Assembly (NCBI RefSeq): GCF_016834655.1
Contig: NZ_JAENHP010000018.1
Span: forward strand, 124,001 to 188,000
Length of the DNA stretch: 64,000 bases
Direction of reading: 5' to 3'
From: Paractinoplanes ovalisporus
GTDB lineage: Bacteria; Actinomycetota; Actinomycetes; Mycobacteriales; Micromonosporaceae
In this document: one piece after another, positions 14,623-22,664 of the stretch
How the letters are laid out: every line of letters begins with the position of its first letter
Position numbering within the stretch: position 1 is the first letter of the stretch
The notes under the pieces: generated by a model
Seen by the model: the letters and a program-made list of their open reading frames with translations, nothing else
Told to the model about the DNA's origin: nothing
The model's database searches: none
Translations under genes and position numbers: made by a program

Positions 14623-16269
14623 TCAGTGCGCCTGCAGAGCCGCTTCCTCCCGGGCGCGCCGCTCCTCACCGCTCAGGTCGGAGAGCGGCTTCTCCTTGAT
14701 GAACAGCACCGCGATGATGGCCAGGAACGCGATCGGCGCTCCGATCAGGAACAGCTCGGCCGTGGCGGTGCCGTAGATGTCCTTGACCACGTCGAGGACC
14801 TGCGGGGGCAGGGCGCTCAGGTCGGGCACCTCGGACGTGCCGCCGGTCGCCGCCCCGGCGCCCCCGAACTTCTCGGCCGACAACGACGTCACCCGGCTCG
14901 CCAGCACGGCGCCCAGGGCGCTCACCCCGATCGCGCCGCCCATGCTGCGGAAGAACGTCAGGGTCGACGTCGCGGCGCCCAGCTCGGCCGCCGGAACGTC
15001 GTTCTGGGCGGCCAGCACCAGGTTCTGCATGAGCATGCCGACGCCCACGCCCAGCACGGCCATGTGCACCGAGAGCACCAGCACGCTGGTGCGGGCGTCG
15101 ATAGTGCTCAGCAGCAGCATGCCGGCGGTCATGATGACAGCCCCCGCCACCAGGTAAATCTTCCACTTACCGAACTTCGTGATGAGCGCTCCGGCGACAA
15201 TCGAGGAGACCAGAAGACCGAAAATCATCGGCAGGCTCATGAGGCCGGCCACGGTCGGAGACTTACCGAGCGCAACCTGGAAGTACTGCGACAGGAACAC
15301 CGTGCCGCCGAACATCGCCACGCCGACCAGCACGCTGGCCACGATGGTCAGGGTGACGGTGCGGTTGCGGAAGATGCGGAGCGGGATGATGGGCTCCGCG
15401 GCGCGGGACTCGACCCACACCGCCAGCGCCAGCAGCACCACGCCGCCGGCCACGAACGCCACCGTCTCCCAGGACGCCCAGTCGAAGTGCTGACCAGCGA
15501 GCGTCGACCAGATCAGGAGCGTGCTCACCCCGGCCGTGATGAGGAAGGCGCCCAGCCAGTCGATCTTCACACCGGACCGCCGTACGGAGGGAAGGTGGAG
15601 GGTCTTCTGCAGGAGGGCGATCGCCGCCAGCGAGAAGGGCACGCCGATGAAGAAGCACCAGCGCCAGCCCAGCCACGAGGTGTCGACCATGACGCCGCCG
15701 ATCAGCGGGCCGGCGATGGTGGCGACACCGAAGACGGCGCCGAACATGCCGGCGTAGCGGCCCATCTCGCGCGGCGGGATGATCGCGGCGAGAACGATCG
15801 TGGCCAGCGCGGTCATGCCGCCGGCGCCGATGCCCTGCACCACGCGGCTGACGACGAGCACCTCGACGTTGGGCGTGAAGCCGGCGATCAGCGAGCCGGC
15901 CACGAACAGCAGCAGCGAGAGCTGGACCAGCAGCTTCTTGTTGTAGATGTCGGCCAGTTTGCCCCAGAGCGGGACGGTGGCCGTCATGGCGAGCAGTTCG
16001 GCGGTGACGATCCAGGTGTAGACCGACTGGGTGCCGTTGAGGTCGGCGATGATCCGGGGCAGCGCGTTGGAGACGACGGTCGAGGCGAGGATCGCCACGA
16101 ACATGCCCAGCATCAGGCCGGACAGCGCCTGGACGACCTCGCCGCGGGACATCCGGCCGGGCGTGGCGTCGTCGGCGACCGCCTCCGCCGGCGTCGGCGC
16201 GCCGGCCAGGGCGGCAGCGTCGTCGGCGACGACGGACTCCGGGCCGTCGGGCGGACTGGTGAGTGTCAT
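14623..16269 (-). CDS. DHA2 family (14-helix) MFS drug exporter
   Basis: A 548-residue multi-pass membrane protein of the EmrB/QacA class. It has a 40-residue cytoplasmic N-terminus, then helices including LSGLMLGMFVAILASTVVSNALP. Motif A is in LWGKLADIYNKK, motif C is around GAVFGVATIAGPLIGG, and VVQGIGAGGM matches the motif B region. It should export toxic compounds by proton antiport. Its ATG overlaps the stop of the TetR gene upstream as ATGA, so the regulator and pump are one operon. A basic C-terminal tail ends the protein. Confidence 0.9.
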   Translation of the reverse strand: MTLTSPPDGPESVVADDAAALAGAPTPAEAVADDATPGRMSRGEVVQALSGLMLGMFVAILASTVVSNALPRIIADLNGTQSVYTWIVTAELLAMTATVPLWGKLADIYNKKLLVQLSLLLFVAGSLIAGFTPNVEVLVVSRVVQGIGAGGMTALATIVLAAIIPPREMGRYAGMFGAVFGVATIAGPLIGGVMVDTSWLGWRWCFFIGVPFSLAAIALLQKTLHLPSVRRSGVKIDWLGAFLITAGVSTLLIWSTLAGQHFDWASWETVAFVAGGVVLLALAVWVESRAAEPIIPLRIFRNRTVTLTIVASVLVGVAMFGGTVFLSQYFQVALGKSPTVAGLMSLPMIFGLLVSSIVAGALITKFGKWKIYLVAGAVIMTAGMLLLSTIDARTSVLVLSVHMAVLGVGVGMLMQNLVLAAQNDVPAAELGAATSTLTFFRSMGGAIGVSALGAVLASRVTSLSAEKFGGAGAATGGTSEVPDLSALPPQVLDVVKDIYGTATAELFLIGAPIAFLAIIAVLFIKEKPLSDLSGEERRAREEAALQAH

Positions 16270-16943
16270 CGGGTGACTTCCTCGTGAGTAGGTGCTGGTG
16301 ACGGCTCGGTCGGGATGACCTCGTCGTGGGCGGGGGAGGGCTCGGTCAGGCCGGAGCCGAGGAGGTCGAAGGCCTCGCGGACGAGATCGATGAGCTCGAC
16401 GCCCTCGTCGGCGGTGGCCCAGCGCATCATCGAGGTGCGGAAGGCGGCGCCCACGGTGGTCGCGGCGAGCTGCGGAAACATGCTGTCGGCGGGCAGACCC
16501 GTACGCGCGGCGACGGCGGCGATCGTCTCCTCCTCGGCGCACTCCCCGCGGGCGACCAGGATCGGCAGCAGCGACGGGTTGCTCTTGATCACGCGGAGGC
16601 GTAGCAGCCAGACGTCCCGTTCGGCCTGGATGTCGGCGATGTCGGGCGTCATGGCTTCGAGCAGCGCCCGCACCAGCGGCACCCCGGCCGGCACCGCGAG
16701 CAGCCGGTCGTGGATGGACGGACCGTCCGGCAGCGGGCCGCCGATCAGGGCGTCGTCCTTGGTGGCGAAGTAGTTGAAGAACGTCCGCGGCGACACGTCG
16801 GCCGCCTCGGCGATCTCCTCAACGGTGACGTGGTCGCGGCCGCGCTCATCAACCAGCCGCAATGCGGCAGCGGTGAGCGCGGCCCGGGTCTGCTGTTTCT
16901 TCCGATCACGCCGCCCGGGCGCGGTCGGTGCTGTGGTGGCCAC
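16266..16943 (-). CDS. TetR family regulator of the adjacent exporter
   Basis: A 225-residue TetR protein. After a basic N-terminus the DNA-binding domain reads AALTAAALRLVDERGRDHVTVEEIAEAADVSPRTFFNYFATKDDAL (about residues 20-65). The C-terminal ligand domain is variable, as usual. It is translationally coupled to the DHA2 pump, so it most likely represses its own operon and responds to a pump substrate. A -10-like TAGCCT ends six bases before the GTG start, with no ribosome site, so the mRNA may be leaderless. Confidence 0.9.
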   Translation of the reverse strand: MATTAPTAPGRRDRKKQQTRAALTAAALRLVDERGRDHVTVEEIAEAADVSPRTFFNYFATKDDALIGGPLPDGPSIHDRLLAVPAGVPLVRALLEAMTPDIADIQAERDVWLLRLRVIKSNPSLLPILVARGECAEEETIAAVAARTGLPADSMFPQLAATTVGAAFRTSMMRWATADEGVELIDLVREAFDLLGSGLTEPSPAHDEVIPTEPSPAPTHEEVTR

Positions 16944-16949
16944 AAGCGC

Positions 16950-16955
16950 AGGCTA
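16950..16955 (-). promoter_or_regulatory. -10 box of the TetR-exporter operon
   Basis: On the minus strand TAGCCT is followed by six bases and the GTG start codon. No ribosome site is present, which suggests a leaderless transcript. A small AT-rich patch near 16980 lies upstream. Confidence 0.45.
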
Positions 16956-17005
16956 GGGCCAATCTTGCAGGCTCTGCAAACTTTTATTGACTGCAGTGAT
17001 CAGGG

Positions 17006-17806
17006 TTACCTGCGGCGCAGGAACTCCGCCGTCGCGGTGACGGCCTGAGAGACGTACGCCTCCTGGTCGTAGAAGTCCGTGTGGCGTTCGCTGTCCAGCC
17101 AGACCGTCTCGTCGGCCGCCATCAGCTCGGCCAGCTCCGGCGAGCAGTAGTCGTCGCGGCGCCCGTGCACGATCAGGCTCGGCGGCAGCAGCGGGCGCAC
17201 CCCGAGCACGTCCAGGGTCATCAGGCTGTGCAGCGAGCCCCGCGTGACCCGGTTCGTCCAGTTCGCGGGGTGCTGCGAGTAGTACTCCCACGGTTCCTCG
17301 CCCGGCATCGCCGCCTCACCCTCGGCGGCCACCGCGGGCAGGAAATCGTCATACCTCTCGATCATCTGAGACAGGGCTTTCCCGTACGCCTCCCGGCCCA
17401 TCCGCCGCACGAACCAGGCCGGACTGTTGTAGGCCCCGGCAATGCCCGCCACCGCCACCACCCGCGGATCGGTTGCCGCCGCCCGCATCGCGTAGCCGCC
17501 GCCGAGGCAGATGCCGACAAGCGCGACCTCGTGGCCGTCGAGAAGGCTCACCGCCGCTCGCAGGTCGGCGAGTTTGCCCTGACTGTCCTCGTGCTGCGGC
17601 CGGCCCTCGCTCTCGCCGAAGCCGCGGTGGTCGAAGGTGAGCGTGGTGAACCCCTCGGCGGCGAAGCGTTCGGCGTAGAGGCCGGTCACCTGCTCCTTGA
17701 CGCCGGTGAAGGGCCCGGTGAGCACGATCGCCCGCGGGCCGGGGGAGGGGTGGAGGACACCGGAGAGGGCCAGGCCCTCGCTGTGGACAGTCACGCGTTC
17801 GGTCAC
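17006..17806 (-). CDS. Alpha/beta hydrolase, dienelactone-hydrolase-like
   Basis: A 266-residue cytoplasmic alpha/beta hydrolase. TLTFDHRGFGESEGRP is typical of the fold, and the nucleophile elbow reads GICLGGG, with Cys100 where most members have Ser, as in dienelactone hydrolases. The later acid and histidine are probably in HGRRDDYCSPE and ERHTDFYD. Related enzymes cleave esters or lactones. It is divergent from an HxlR regulator 62 bases away, a common arrangement in which the regulator controls the enzyme. A -10-like TAGTGT lies six bases before the GTG start. Confidence 0.85.
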   Translation of the reverse strand: MTERVTVHSEGLALSGVLHPSPGPRAIVLTGPFTGVKEQVTGLYAERFAAEGFTTLTFDHRGFGESEGRPQHEDSQGKLADLRAAVSLLDGHEVALVGICLGGGYAMRAAATDPRVVAVAGIAGAYNSPAWFVRRMGREAYGKALSQMIERYDDFLPAVAAEGEAAMPGEEPWEYYSQHPANWTNRVTRGSLHSLMTLDVLGVRPLLPPSLIVHGRRDDYCSPELAELMAADETVWLDSERHTDFYDQEAYVSQAVTATAEFLRRR

Positions 17807-17812
17807 GCCGCG

Positions 17813-17818
17813 ACACTA
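17813..17818 (-). promoter_or_regulatory. -10 box of the hydrolase gene
   Basis: Read on the minus strand, TAGTGT is followed by six bases and the GTG start of the hydrolase. The spacing and missing ribosome site suggest a leaderless mRNA. Confidence 0.45.
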
Positions 17819-17868
17819 GGCTGCTACGCGACGGGAGGGCAGAAGGCACTTCCGGGTACCCATAGGCG

Positions 17869-18225
17869 GTGCTGCTCGTGGATCTGGTCGTCCCCGATGT
17901 GCTCGAGGAAAGCTGCGCCACCCGGCAGGCCCTGGAACGCCTGGCCGCGAAGTGGCGTGTCCTGCTGGTCTATTCGCTGCTGCCCGGCCCGCGCCGCCCG
18001 GCCGAGCTGCGTCGGCGCGTGCCCGGCATCACACAGAAGATGCTGACCGAGACGCTGCGGGGCATGGAGGCCGACGGTCTCGTCGAACGCCGCGTGCTCA
18101 AGGAGAGCGCGCCGCAACATGTCGAGTACGATCTGACGCCGCTCGGGCGCACGCTCGAGGAGCCGCTGGCCGCGATCTGCCGGTGGGCGGCTCAGCCCGC
18201 GGTCAGGCCGGCTCCCGCCGGCTGA
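17869..18225 (+). CDS. HxlR family transcriptional regulator
   Basis: A 118-residue winged-helix regulator. Visible family features are ESCATRQALERLAAKWRVLLVYSLL, RRPAELRRRVPGITQKMLTETLRGMEADGLVERRV and the wing VEYDLTPLGRTLEEPL. A Cys near the N-terminus is in the position used by redox or electrophile-sensing members. It is transcribed away from the alpha/beta hydrolase, its likely target. The GTG at 17869 is the first start in the frame; a GTG at 17878 is an alternative. It overlaps the convergent VOC gene by 23 bases. Confidence 0.85.
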   Translation: MLLVDLVVPDVLEESCATRQALERLAAKWRVLLVYSLLPGPRRPAELRRRVPGITQKMLTETLRGMEADGLVERRVLKESAPQHVEYDLTPLGRTLEEPLAAICRWAAQPAVRPAPAG

Positions 18226-18577
18226 TCTTCAGGAGCAGACCCTCGGGCGTACGGACGTGGAGCTGGTCGCCGTAGTCGCGGTCGTGGCCCACGTCGTCGA
18301 CCGGGAAGCCGGCCCGGTGCAGGTGGGACTCCAGTTCGGACAGGGGCATCGACGCGTCGAACGTGAGCTCGACCGTGTCTTCGCCGCGGTCGCGGTCGGG
18401 CGGTCGCACCAGCAGGCCGATCTGGACGGTCCCGAGCTGCATGAGCACCCAGTCGCTCTCTTCACCGCCGTGGATGATCTCGCCGCCGAGCAGGCGGTAG
18501 AACGCGATCGAGGCGGCCAGGTCGTCGACGTGCAGCATCGGGCGCAGCAGCAGCCCCGGGTCTGTTCGTGTGGTCAT
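18203..18577 (-). CDS. VOC (glyoxalase/bleomycin resistance) family protein
   Basis: A 124-residue protein with two beta-alpha-beta-beta-beta repeats. LRPMLHVDDLAASIAFYRLLGGE opens the first and DTVELTFDASMPLSELESHLHRAG the second, and it ends in QLHVRTPEGLLLKI. The family includes glyoxalases, extradiol dioxygenases and binding proteins for bleomycin-like compounds; members often bind a metal through His/Glu residues (His16 and a C-terminal acidic position are candidates). The ATG at 18575-18577 follows a G-rich site. Function not defined by context. Confidence 0.8.
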   Translation of the reverse strand: MTTRTDPGLLLRPMLHVDDLAASIAFYRLLGGEIIHGGEESDWVLMQLGTVQIGLLVRPPDRDRGEDTVELTFDASMPLSELESHLHRAGFPVDDVGHDRDYGDQLHVRTPEGLLLKISRREPA

Positions 18578-18620
18578 GCGTCTGCCCCCTTCGGTCCAAC
18601 GCCGGCGAGGACTCAACGAC

Positions 18621-19094
18621 TCAGTCGTTCAGCTGGGTGCGTTCAATTTCGGACAAAGCGGCCGTAATGACCCGCTCCGGCGGGCGGGGGCCGAGCAGGT
18701 CGGCCAGCAGCAGGGCCGCGTGACGGGCCAGCACGTCGGGTTTGGGCGGCGGGGTGCTGCCGTCCTCCTCGAGCACGCCGAGGGCGCCCGCGAGCAGGTA
18801 GAGCACCGCATGCGGGTCGGTGTCGGGGTGCCACGTGACGGCCGAGCGGACGCAGTGTTCGAGCACCCCGCGCACGGCGTCGCTGTCGAGCCCGTCGGGG
18901 TTGGCCTGCTCGAGCAGCAGGCGGGTGGCGGTGCCGAGGACGAGGCCGGTCTGCGCCGGGTCGAGCGCGGCCAGGCCGGCGGTGGCCGAGTCGAGCGCGT
19001 CGGTGTCGTGCCCCTGGGCCGCGGTCACCGCCGCCGACGCCGCGGCCGCGATGGGCCGGGCCGGGGCCGGCAGGTGCCGCCAGTTCTGTTCCAT
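18621..19094 (-). CDS. Hypothetical protein, helical
   Basis: A 157-residue protein, predicted soluble and almost all helix, with Ala/Leu-rich segments such as PIAAAASAAVTAAQGHDTDALDSATAGLAAL, VLYLLAGALGVLEEDG and DVLARHAALLLADLLG. No catalytic motif or known domain was recognised. The start is backed by a -10-like TAAGGT six bases upstream and no ribosome site. It is divergent from the serine hydrolase gene. Confidence 0.6.
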   Translation of the reverse strand: MEQNWRHLPAPARPIAAAASAAVTAAQGHDTDALDSATAGLAALDPAQTGLVLGTATRLLLEQANPDGLDSDAVRGVLEHCVRSAVTWHPDTDPHAVLYLLAGALGVLEEDGSTPPPKPDVLARHAALLLADLLGPRPPERVITAALSEIERTQLND

Positions 19095-19100
19095 GGCGAG

Positions 19101-19106
19101 ACCTTA
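19101..19106 (-). promoter_or_regulatory. -10 box of the 157-residue gene
   Basis: On the minus strand TAAGGT is followed by six bases and ATG, a spacing typical of leaderless mRNAs in actinobacteria. It is only about 45 bases from the divergent promoter at 19150. Confidence 0.4.
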
Positions 19107-19149
19107 ATGGCCCCGACCGACAGGAACGGAAAATGTCGGAGGGGCCTGG

Positions 19150-19155
19150 CAGGCT
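19150..19155 (+). promoter_or_regulatory. -10 box of the serine hydrolase gene
   Basis: CAGGCT, within TGGCAGGCTGG, is followed by six bases and the ATG at 19162. The same TGGCAG(A/G)CT context precedes the genes at 22665 and 52155. Confidence 0.4.
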
Positions 19156-19161
19156 GGTCGC

Positions 19162-20319
19162 ATGTCGAGTCAGCTCAAGCAGGCGATGGCCGCGCGGGTC
19201 GAGCGCGGCGAGTTTCCCGGTCTCGTGGCGCTGGTGGCGCGCGGTGACGATGTGCGGGTCGAGACGGTCGGGGTCACCGAGTTCGGCGGCGACCGGCCGA
19301 TGCGCCGCGACACCCCGTTCCGCATCACCTCGATGACCAAGCCGGTGATGGCCGCGGTCACCATGATGCTGGCCGAGGACGACGTGTTCGACCTCGAGCA
19401 GCCGGTCGCCCGCCTCCTGCCCGAGCTGGCCGGTCAGCGGGTGCTCACCAGTCCCGGCGCCGGGCTCGACGAGACCATTCCTCCCGTACGCCCCATGACC
19501 GTCGAAGATCTGCTGACGTTCACCCTCGGCTTCGGCAACGTGCTGTCGCCCGAGGGTGAGGTCGACCCGCCCTATCCGGTTGTCACCGCCTGGCGCGATC
19601 TCGAGCTGCGGCTGGCCGAGCCCGAGCCGCGCACGACGCTCGACCCCGACGAGTGGATCAGACGGTTCGGTTCGCTGCCGCTGATCCACCAGCCGGGCGA
19701 GAAGTGGATGTACAACACCGGCACGCTGGTGCTGGGCGCCCTGCTGACCCGGGTCACCGGCCGGCCGCTGGGTGACCTGCTGCACGAGCGCGTCTTCGCC
19801 CCGCTCGGCATGACCAGCACCGGTTTCTGGCTGCCGGCCGAGCGCATCGCCGACGTGCCGCCGCACTATCTGAACGGCGAACGGTCGACGGGCGATCCGG
19901 CCGAGAGCTGGACCAGGCCGCCGTCCTTCCCGAGCGGGTCGGCCGGGCTGCTCTCCACCGCCGACGACTATCTGGCTTTCGCCCGCATGCTGCTGCGCGG
20001 CGGGGTCCACGGCGGCACCCGGCTGATGTCCGAGAAATCGGTGGCCGCGATGACCACCAACCACCTCTCGGCCGAGCAGATCGGGAGCGGCGGCTTCTTC
20101 CTGGGCGGGTCCGGCTGGGGCTACGGCCTCGCCGTCACGATCGAGGCCGACGAGGTCAGCGGCCCCGGGCGCTATGGCTGGGCCGGCGGCTACGGCACCG
20201 ACTGGTTCACCGACCCCCGCGAAGACCTGATCTTCATCGTGCTCAGCCAGGTGAGCGACCTGCTGTGGAGCGGCGCGCTGACCGAGTTCGGCAAGCTCGC
20301 GTACGCGGAAAATCCGTAA
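19162..20319 (+). CDS. Serine hydrolase of the beta-lactamase/class C family
   Basis: A 385-residue protein of the penicillin-binding-protein-like hydrolase family. The nucleophile motif SxxK is SMTK (Ser57, Lys60), and the second motif YxN is YNTG (about residue 183). The C-terminal region has WGYGLAVTIE and GWAGGYGTDWFTDP, where the third motif (normally KTG or HxG) is replaced by a glycine-rich GGYG, as in many esterase-type members. There is no signal peptide, so it is likely an intracellular esterase or peptidase rather than a beta-lactamase. It is followed by an NTF2-like gene on the same strand. Confidence 0.85.
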   Translation: MSSQLKQAMAARVERGEFPGLVALVARGDDVRVETVGVTEFGGDRPMRRDTPFRITSMTKPVMAAVTMMLAEDDVFDLEQPVARLLPELAGQRVLTSPGAGLDETIPPVRPMTVEDLLTFTLGFGNVLSPEGEVDPPYPVVTAWRDLELRLAEPEPRTTLDPDEWIRRFGSLPLIHQPGEKWMYNTGTLVLGALLTRVTGRPLGDLLHERVFAPLGMTSTGFWLPAERIADVPPHYLNGERSTGDPAESWTRPPSFPSGSAGLLSTADDYLAFARMLLRGGVHGGTRLMSEKSVAAMTTNHLSAEQIGSGGFFLGGSGWGYGLAVTIEADEVSGPGRYGWAGGYGTDWFTDPREDLIFIVLSQVSDLLWSGALTEFGKLAYAENP

Positions 20320-20372
20320 GGTGGATCCGGGCCCCGGCCAACGGCTGGGCGGGGCCGGCCTGGGGAGGCTCG

Positions 20373-20729
20373 ATGACCAGTCTCGACGCGGTGACGGCAT
20401 GGGTGGACAACTACCGCAAGGCGTGGGAGTCCAACGATCCGCGGGACATCGCCGACCTCTTCGCCGAGGACGCGGCCTACTTCACCGAGCCCTACGCGAA
20501 ACCCTGGCTCGGCCGCGACGCGATCGTCGAGCAATGGCTCAAGATCAAGGACGAGCCGGGGAGCACCACCTTCGAGTGGCATCCGTTGATCGTCACCGAA
20601 GATCTCGCGATTCTCGAGGCGAAGACGACCTATCCGAAAGACACGTACAGCAATTTGTGGGTTCTGCGGCTCGACAATCTGGGCCAGGCCCGCCAATTCA
20701 CCGAATGGTGGATGAAACACCCCGCCTGA
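20373..20729 (+). CDS. NTF2/SnoaL-like protein
   Basis: A 118-residue cone-shaped alpha+beta protein. It opens with AWVDNYRKAWESNDPRDIADLFAEDAAYF, the typical first helices, followed by LGRDAIVEQWLKIKD and strands ending in QFTEWWMKHP. The family includes polyketide cyclases, isomerases and stress proteins. GGGGAGG precedes the ATG at 20373. It may be co-transcribed with the hydrolase upstream, 53 bases away. Function not defined. Confidence 0.75.
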   Translation: MTSLDAVTAWVDNYRKAWESNDPRDIADLFAEDAAYFTEPYAKPWLGRDAIVEQWLKIKDEPGSTTFEWHPLIVTEDLAILEAKTTYPKDTYSNLWVLRLDNLGQARQFTEWWMKHPA

Positions 20730-20770
20730 TCAATGGAGGGTGATCGCGGACAACTGATTCCCGCGGATGA

Positions 20771-22537
20771 TCAGGTTGCGGCGACCGGGATGGTGAGCCG
20801 GGAATCCGCACAGTGGACGGTGTGCTCCTGCGGTTTCAGGTCGTGGGCCTCCGCGGGATCGCCCGGCGTGCCCAGGTTGCGGGCGAAACGCGGGAACGAA
20901 CCGCCCGAGATCTGCAGACGCAGGCGGTGACCGGCGGCGAGCCGGTGGAAGCACGGGTCGAGCATGAGCGACAGGTTCTGCACCTGACCGGCCGGGATCG
21001 CGGGATCGAGCCGCAGCATCCGGTCGGCGAAGTTGCGGGAGCGGCCGCGCCGGTCGACGTCGCAGAGGCGCACGAAGACGTCCGCGTGAGCCGGATCGAC
21101 GGCCAGGGCCAGGTCGAGCACGGGGGAACCGATCACGTCGACCGCCGTCGGCAGCGGGTCGGTGGTGAAGGTCAGGACGTCGGACCGGGCCTCCAGCTTG
21201 CGGTTGTCCTTGACCCCCATCGAGCCGGTCAGCGTGCGTCCGCCCACGGTCGGAGTCGGGTCGGCCGGGTCGTACCGGAAACGCACCGTGCCCTCCGACG
21301 GCCGCGACGCCGAGGCTGGTTGCGGCGGCTCGGCGGGCGTCGTGGCGAGGCCGGAGGGGTCGGGAGGCGTCGGGGCGGGATCGGCGGGCGTCGAGGCGAG
21401 GCCGGAAGATTCGGGCGGCGTCGGGGCGGGGGAGGCGGCCAGCGTCAGCGTCCGGTCGGCGTGCAACTGGAAGACGGCGGGGGCGGCCGGTGGCGGCCAG
21501 GAGGCGAGTTCGTGCCAGCGCCGCTCGCCGGTGCGGAACACCCGTACGGGTGACTTCCGGGCGGCCGGCGCCGAGGCCATGTGCTGGTCGAGCCAGGCCA
21601 GACTCTCGCGGGCCAGCGTCATCGCGCCCTGCAGGCCCAGCTGCAGGTGCGTCCACGGGCCGACGGTCAGGCCCACGTCGACGCCGCGGGCGCTCAGGGT
21701 GTCGTACTGCTGAAGCGACTGCTCGAGAAAGAGGTCCTGCCAGCCGCTGATGATCAGCACGGGGGTGGAGACGCTGGTCAGAGCGTCGCCGGCCCGGTAC
21801 GGCAGCCACCACGGATCGTCGCCGTCGGGGTGCGAGAGCCACTCGCGGTACCAGGGAGCACGCCCGCGCAGCACGGGGTCGGCCGCGTCCGGCAGCGGGA
21901 CACCCGCGAGCGCGGGACGCAGCCGACGCTCGGCCGAGGCCCCGTTGAGGAGGCGTCGTAGCAGGCCACCGTCCTCCTGGCGGGCGATCATGTCGCTCCA
22001 GCCCAGGAAGTCGCCGACCGTGAACGCGCCCGTGCCGAAGACGGCCTCGCGGAAGTCGTGCGGCCCGACGTAGACCACCGCCGTACGCAGCTCGGGCGGT
22101 GGATCCTGCAGGAGCGCCCACTGCGCCCAGCCCAGATAGGACGCCCCCAGCGTGGCCAGCCGCCCGTCGAACCAGGGCTGTTCGCGCAGCCAGGCGACGG
22201 TGTCGAGGCCGTCCTCGGCCTCCTGGGCCATCGGCCGGAACCGCCCGCCCGACCCGAACGTGCCGCGCACGCTCTGGATGATCACGTGGTAACCGCGCGC
22301 CGCGAAGAGCCGGCCGTTGAGCGCCGAGGCCGGGAAGCCGCGCCCGTACGGGGTCCGGATCAGCACCGTTCCCCGGGGCCGGGCGGTGACCGGGGCGAAA
22401 TGGTCGCCCACCAGCACCACACCGTCGCGCATGGGGGTACGCGCGGTTGTCAGCACGTAGTCGTTCGCGGCCGGTCCCTGGCGCAGCAGACGGGAGAGCG
22501 CGGCGTCCGCGAGCCGCTGCCGGATCGAATGGGCCAT
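20771..22537 (-). CDS. CocE/NonD family hydrolase (X-Pro dipeptidyl-peptidase type)
   Basis: A 588-residue protein. The N-terminal alpha/beta hydrolase domain (PMRDGVVLVGDHFAPV, RTPYGRG, SVRGTFGSGG) has the nucleophile elbow GASYLG with Ser133. A helical cap and the acid/His part follow (LIISGWQDLFLEQS; GPWTHL). The C-terminal domain is the jelly-roll of the S15/CocE family. Members hydrolyse acyl esters or proline peptides. Unusual is a Pro/Ser/Thr-rich linker before the C-terminal domain made of two near-identical 17-residue units. An AAGGAG site precedes the ATG. It is monocistronic. Confidence 0.85.
   Translation of the reverse strand: MAHSIRQRLADAALSRLLRQGPAANDYVLTTARTPMRDGVVLVGDHFAPVTARPRGTVLIRTPYGRGFPASALNGRLFAARGYHVIIQSVRGTFGSGGRFRPMAQEAEDGLDTVAWLREQPWFDGRLATLGASYLGWAQWALLQDPPPELRTAVVYVGPHDFREAVFGTGAFTVGDFLGWSDMIARQEDGGLLRRLLNGASAERRLRPALAGVPLPDAADPVLRGRAPWYREWLSHPDGDDPWWLPYRAGDALTSVSTPVLIISGWQDLFLEQSLQQYDTLSARGVDVGLTVGPWTHLQLGLQGAMTLARESLAWLDQHMASAPAARKSPVRVFRTGERRWHELASWPPPAAPAVFQLHADRTLTLAASPAPTPPESSGLASTPADPAPTPPDPSGLATTPAEPPQPASASRPSEGTVRFRYDPADPTPTVGGRTLTGSMGVKDNRKLEARSDVLTFTTDPLPTAVDVIGSPVLDLALAVDPAHADVFVRLCDVDRRGRSRNFADRMLRLDPAIPAGQVQNLSLMLDPCFHRLAAGHRLRLQISGGSFPRFARNLGTPGDPAEAHDLKPQEHTVHCADSRLTIPVAAT
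21330..21431 (-). repeat. Two 51-bp tandem copies coding a Pro-rich linker
   Basis: The copies at 21330-21380 and 21381-21431 lie inside the CocE-type gene and stay in frame. Each codes for about 17 residues of the form APTPPxxSGLAxTPAxP. They form a flexible linker between the catalytic and jelly-roll domains. Confidence 0.65.
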
Positions 22538-22652
22538 GACGCTCCTTGATCAATTATTCCGGGGCGGAGAAACCCAACGACGATCATCGCGGAATATGAA
22601 AGCGAGCGCGATTCGAACCGTACTCGGATGTGCGAATTCGCGGCCGGGTTGG

Positions 22653-22658
22653 CAGACT
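22653..22658 (+). promoter_or_regulatory. -10 box of the protein kinase gene
   Basis: CAGACT in TGGCAGACTGC is followed by six bases and the GTG at 22665. There is no ribosome site, so the transcript is probably leaderless. Confidence 0.45.
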
Positions 22659-22664
22659 GCCACG

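Noticed and set aside
14605..16287. A 560-codon plus-strand frame over the DHA2 exporter
   Set aside because: Opposite to a well-defined 14-helix transporter, and composed of His/Arg/Asp/Gly-rich sequence typical of antisense frames.
22605..22640. GATTCGAACC-like sequence suggesting a tRNA T-arm
   Set aside because: No matching acceptor or anticodon stems are found around it.
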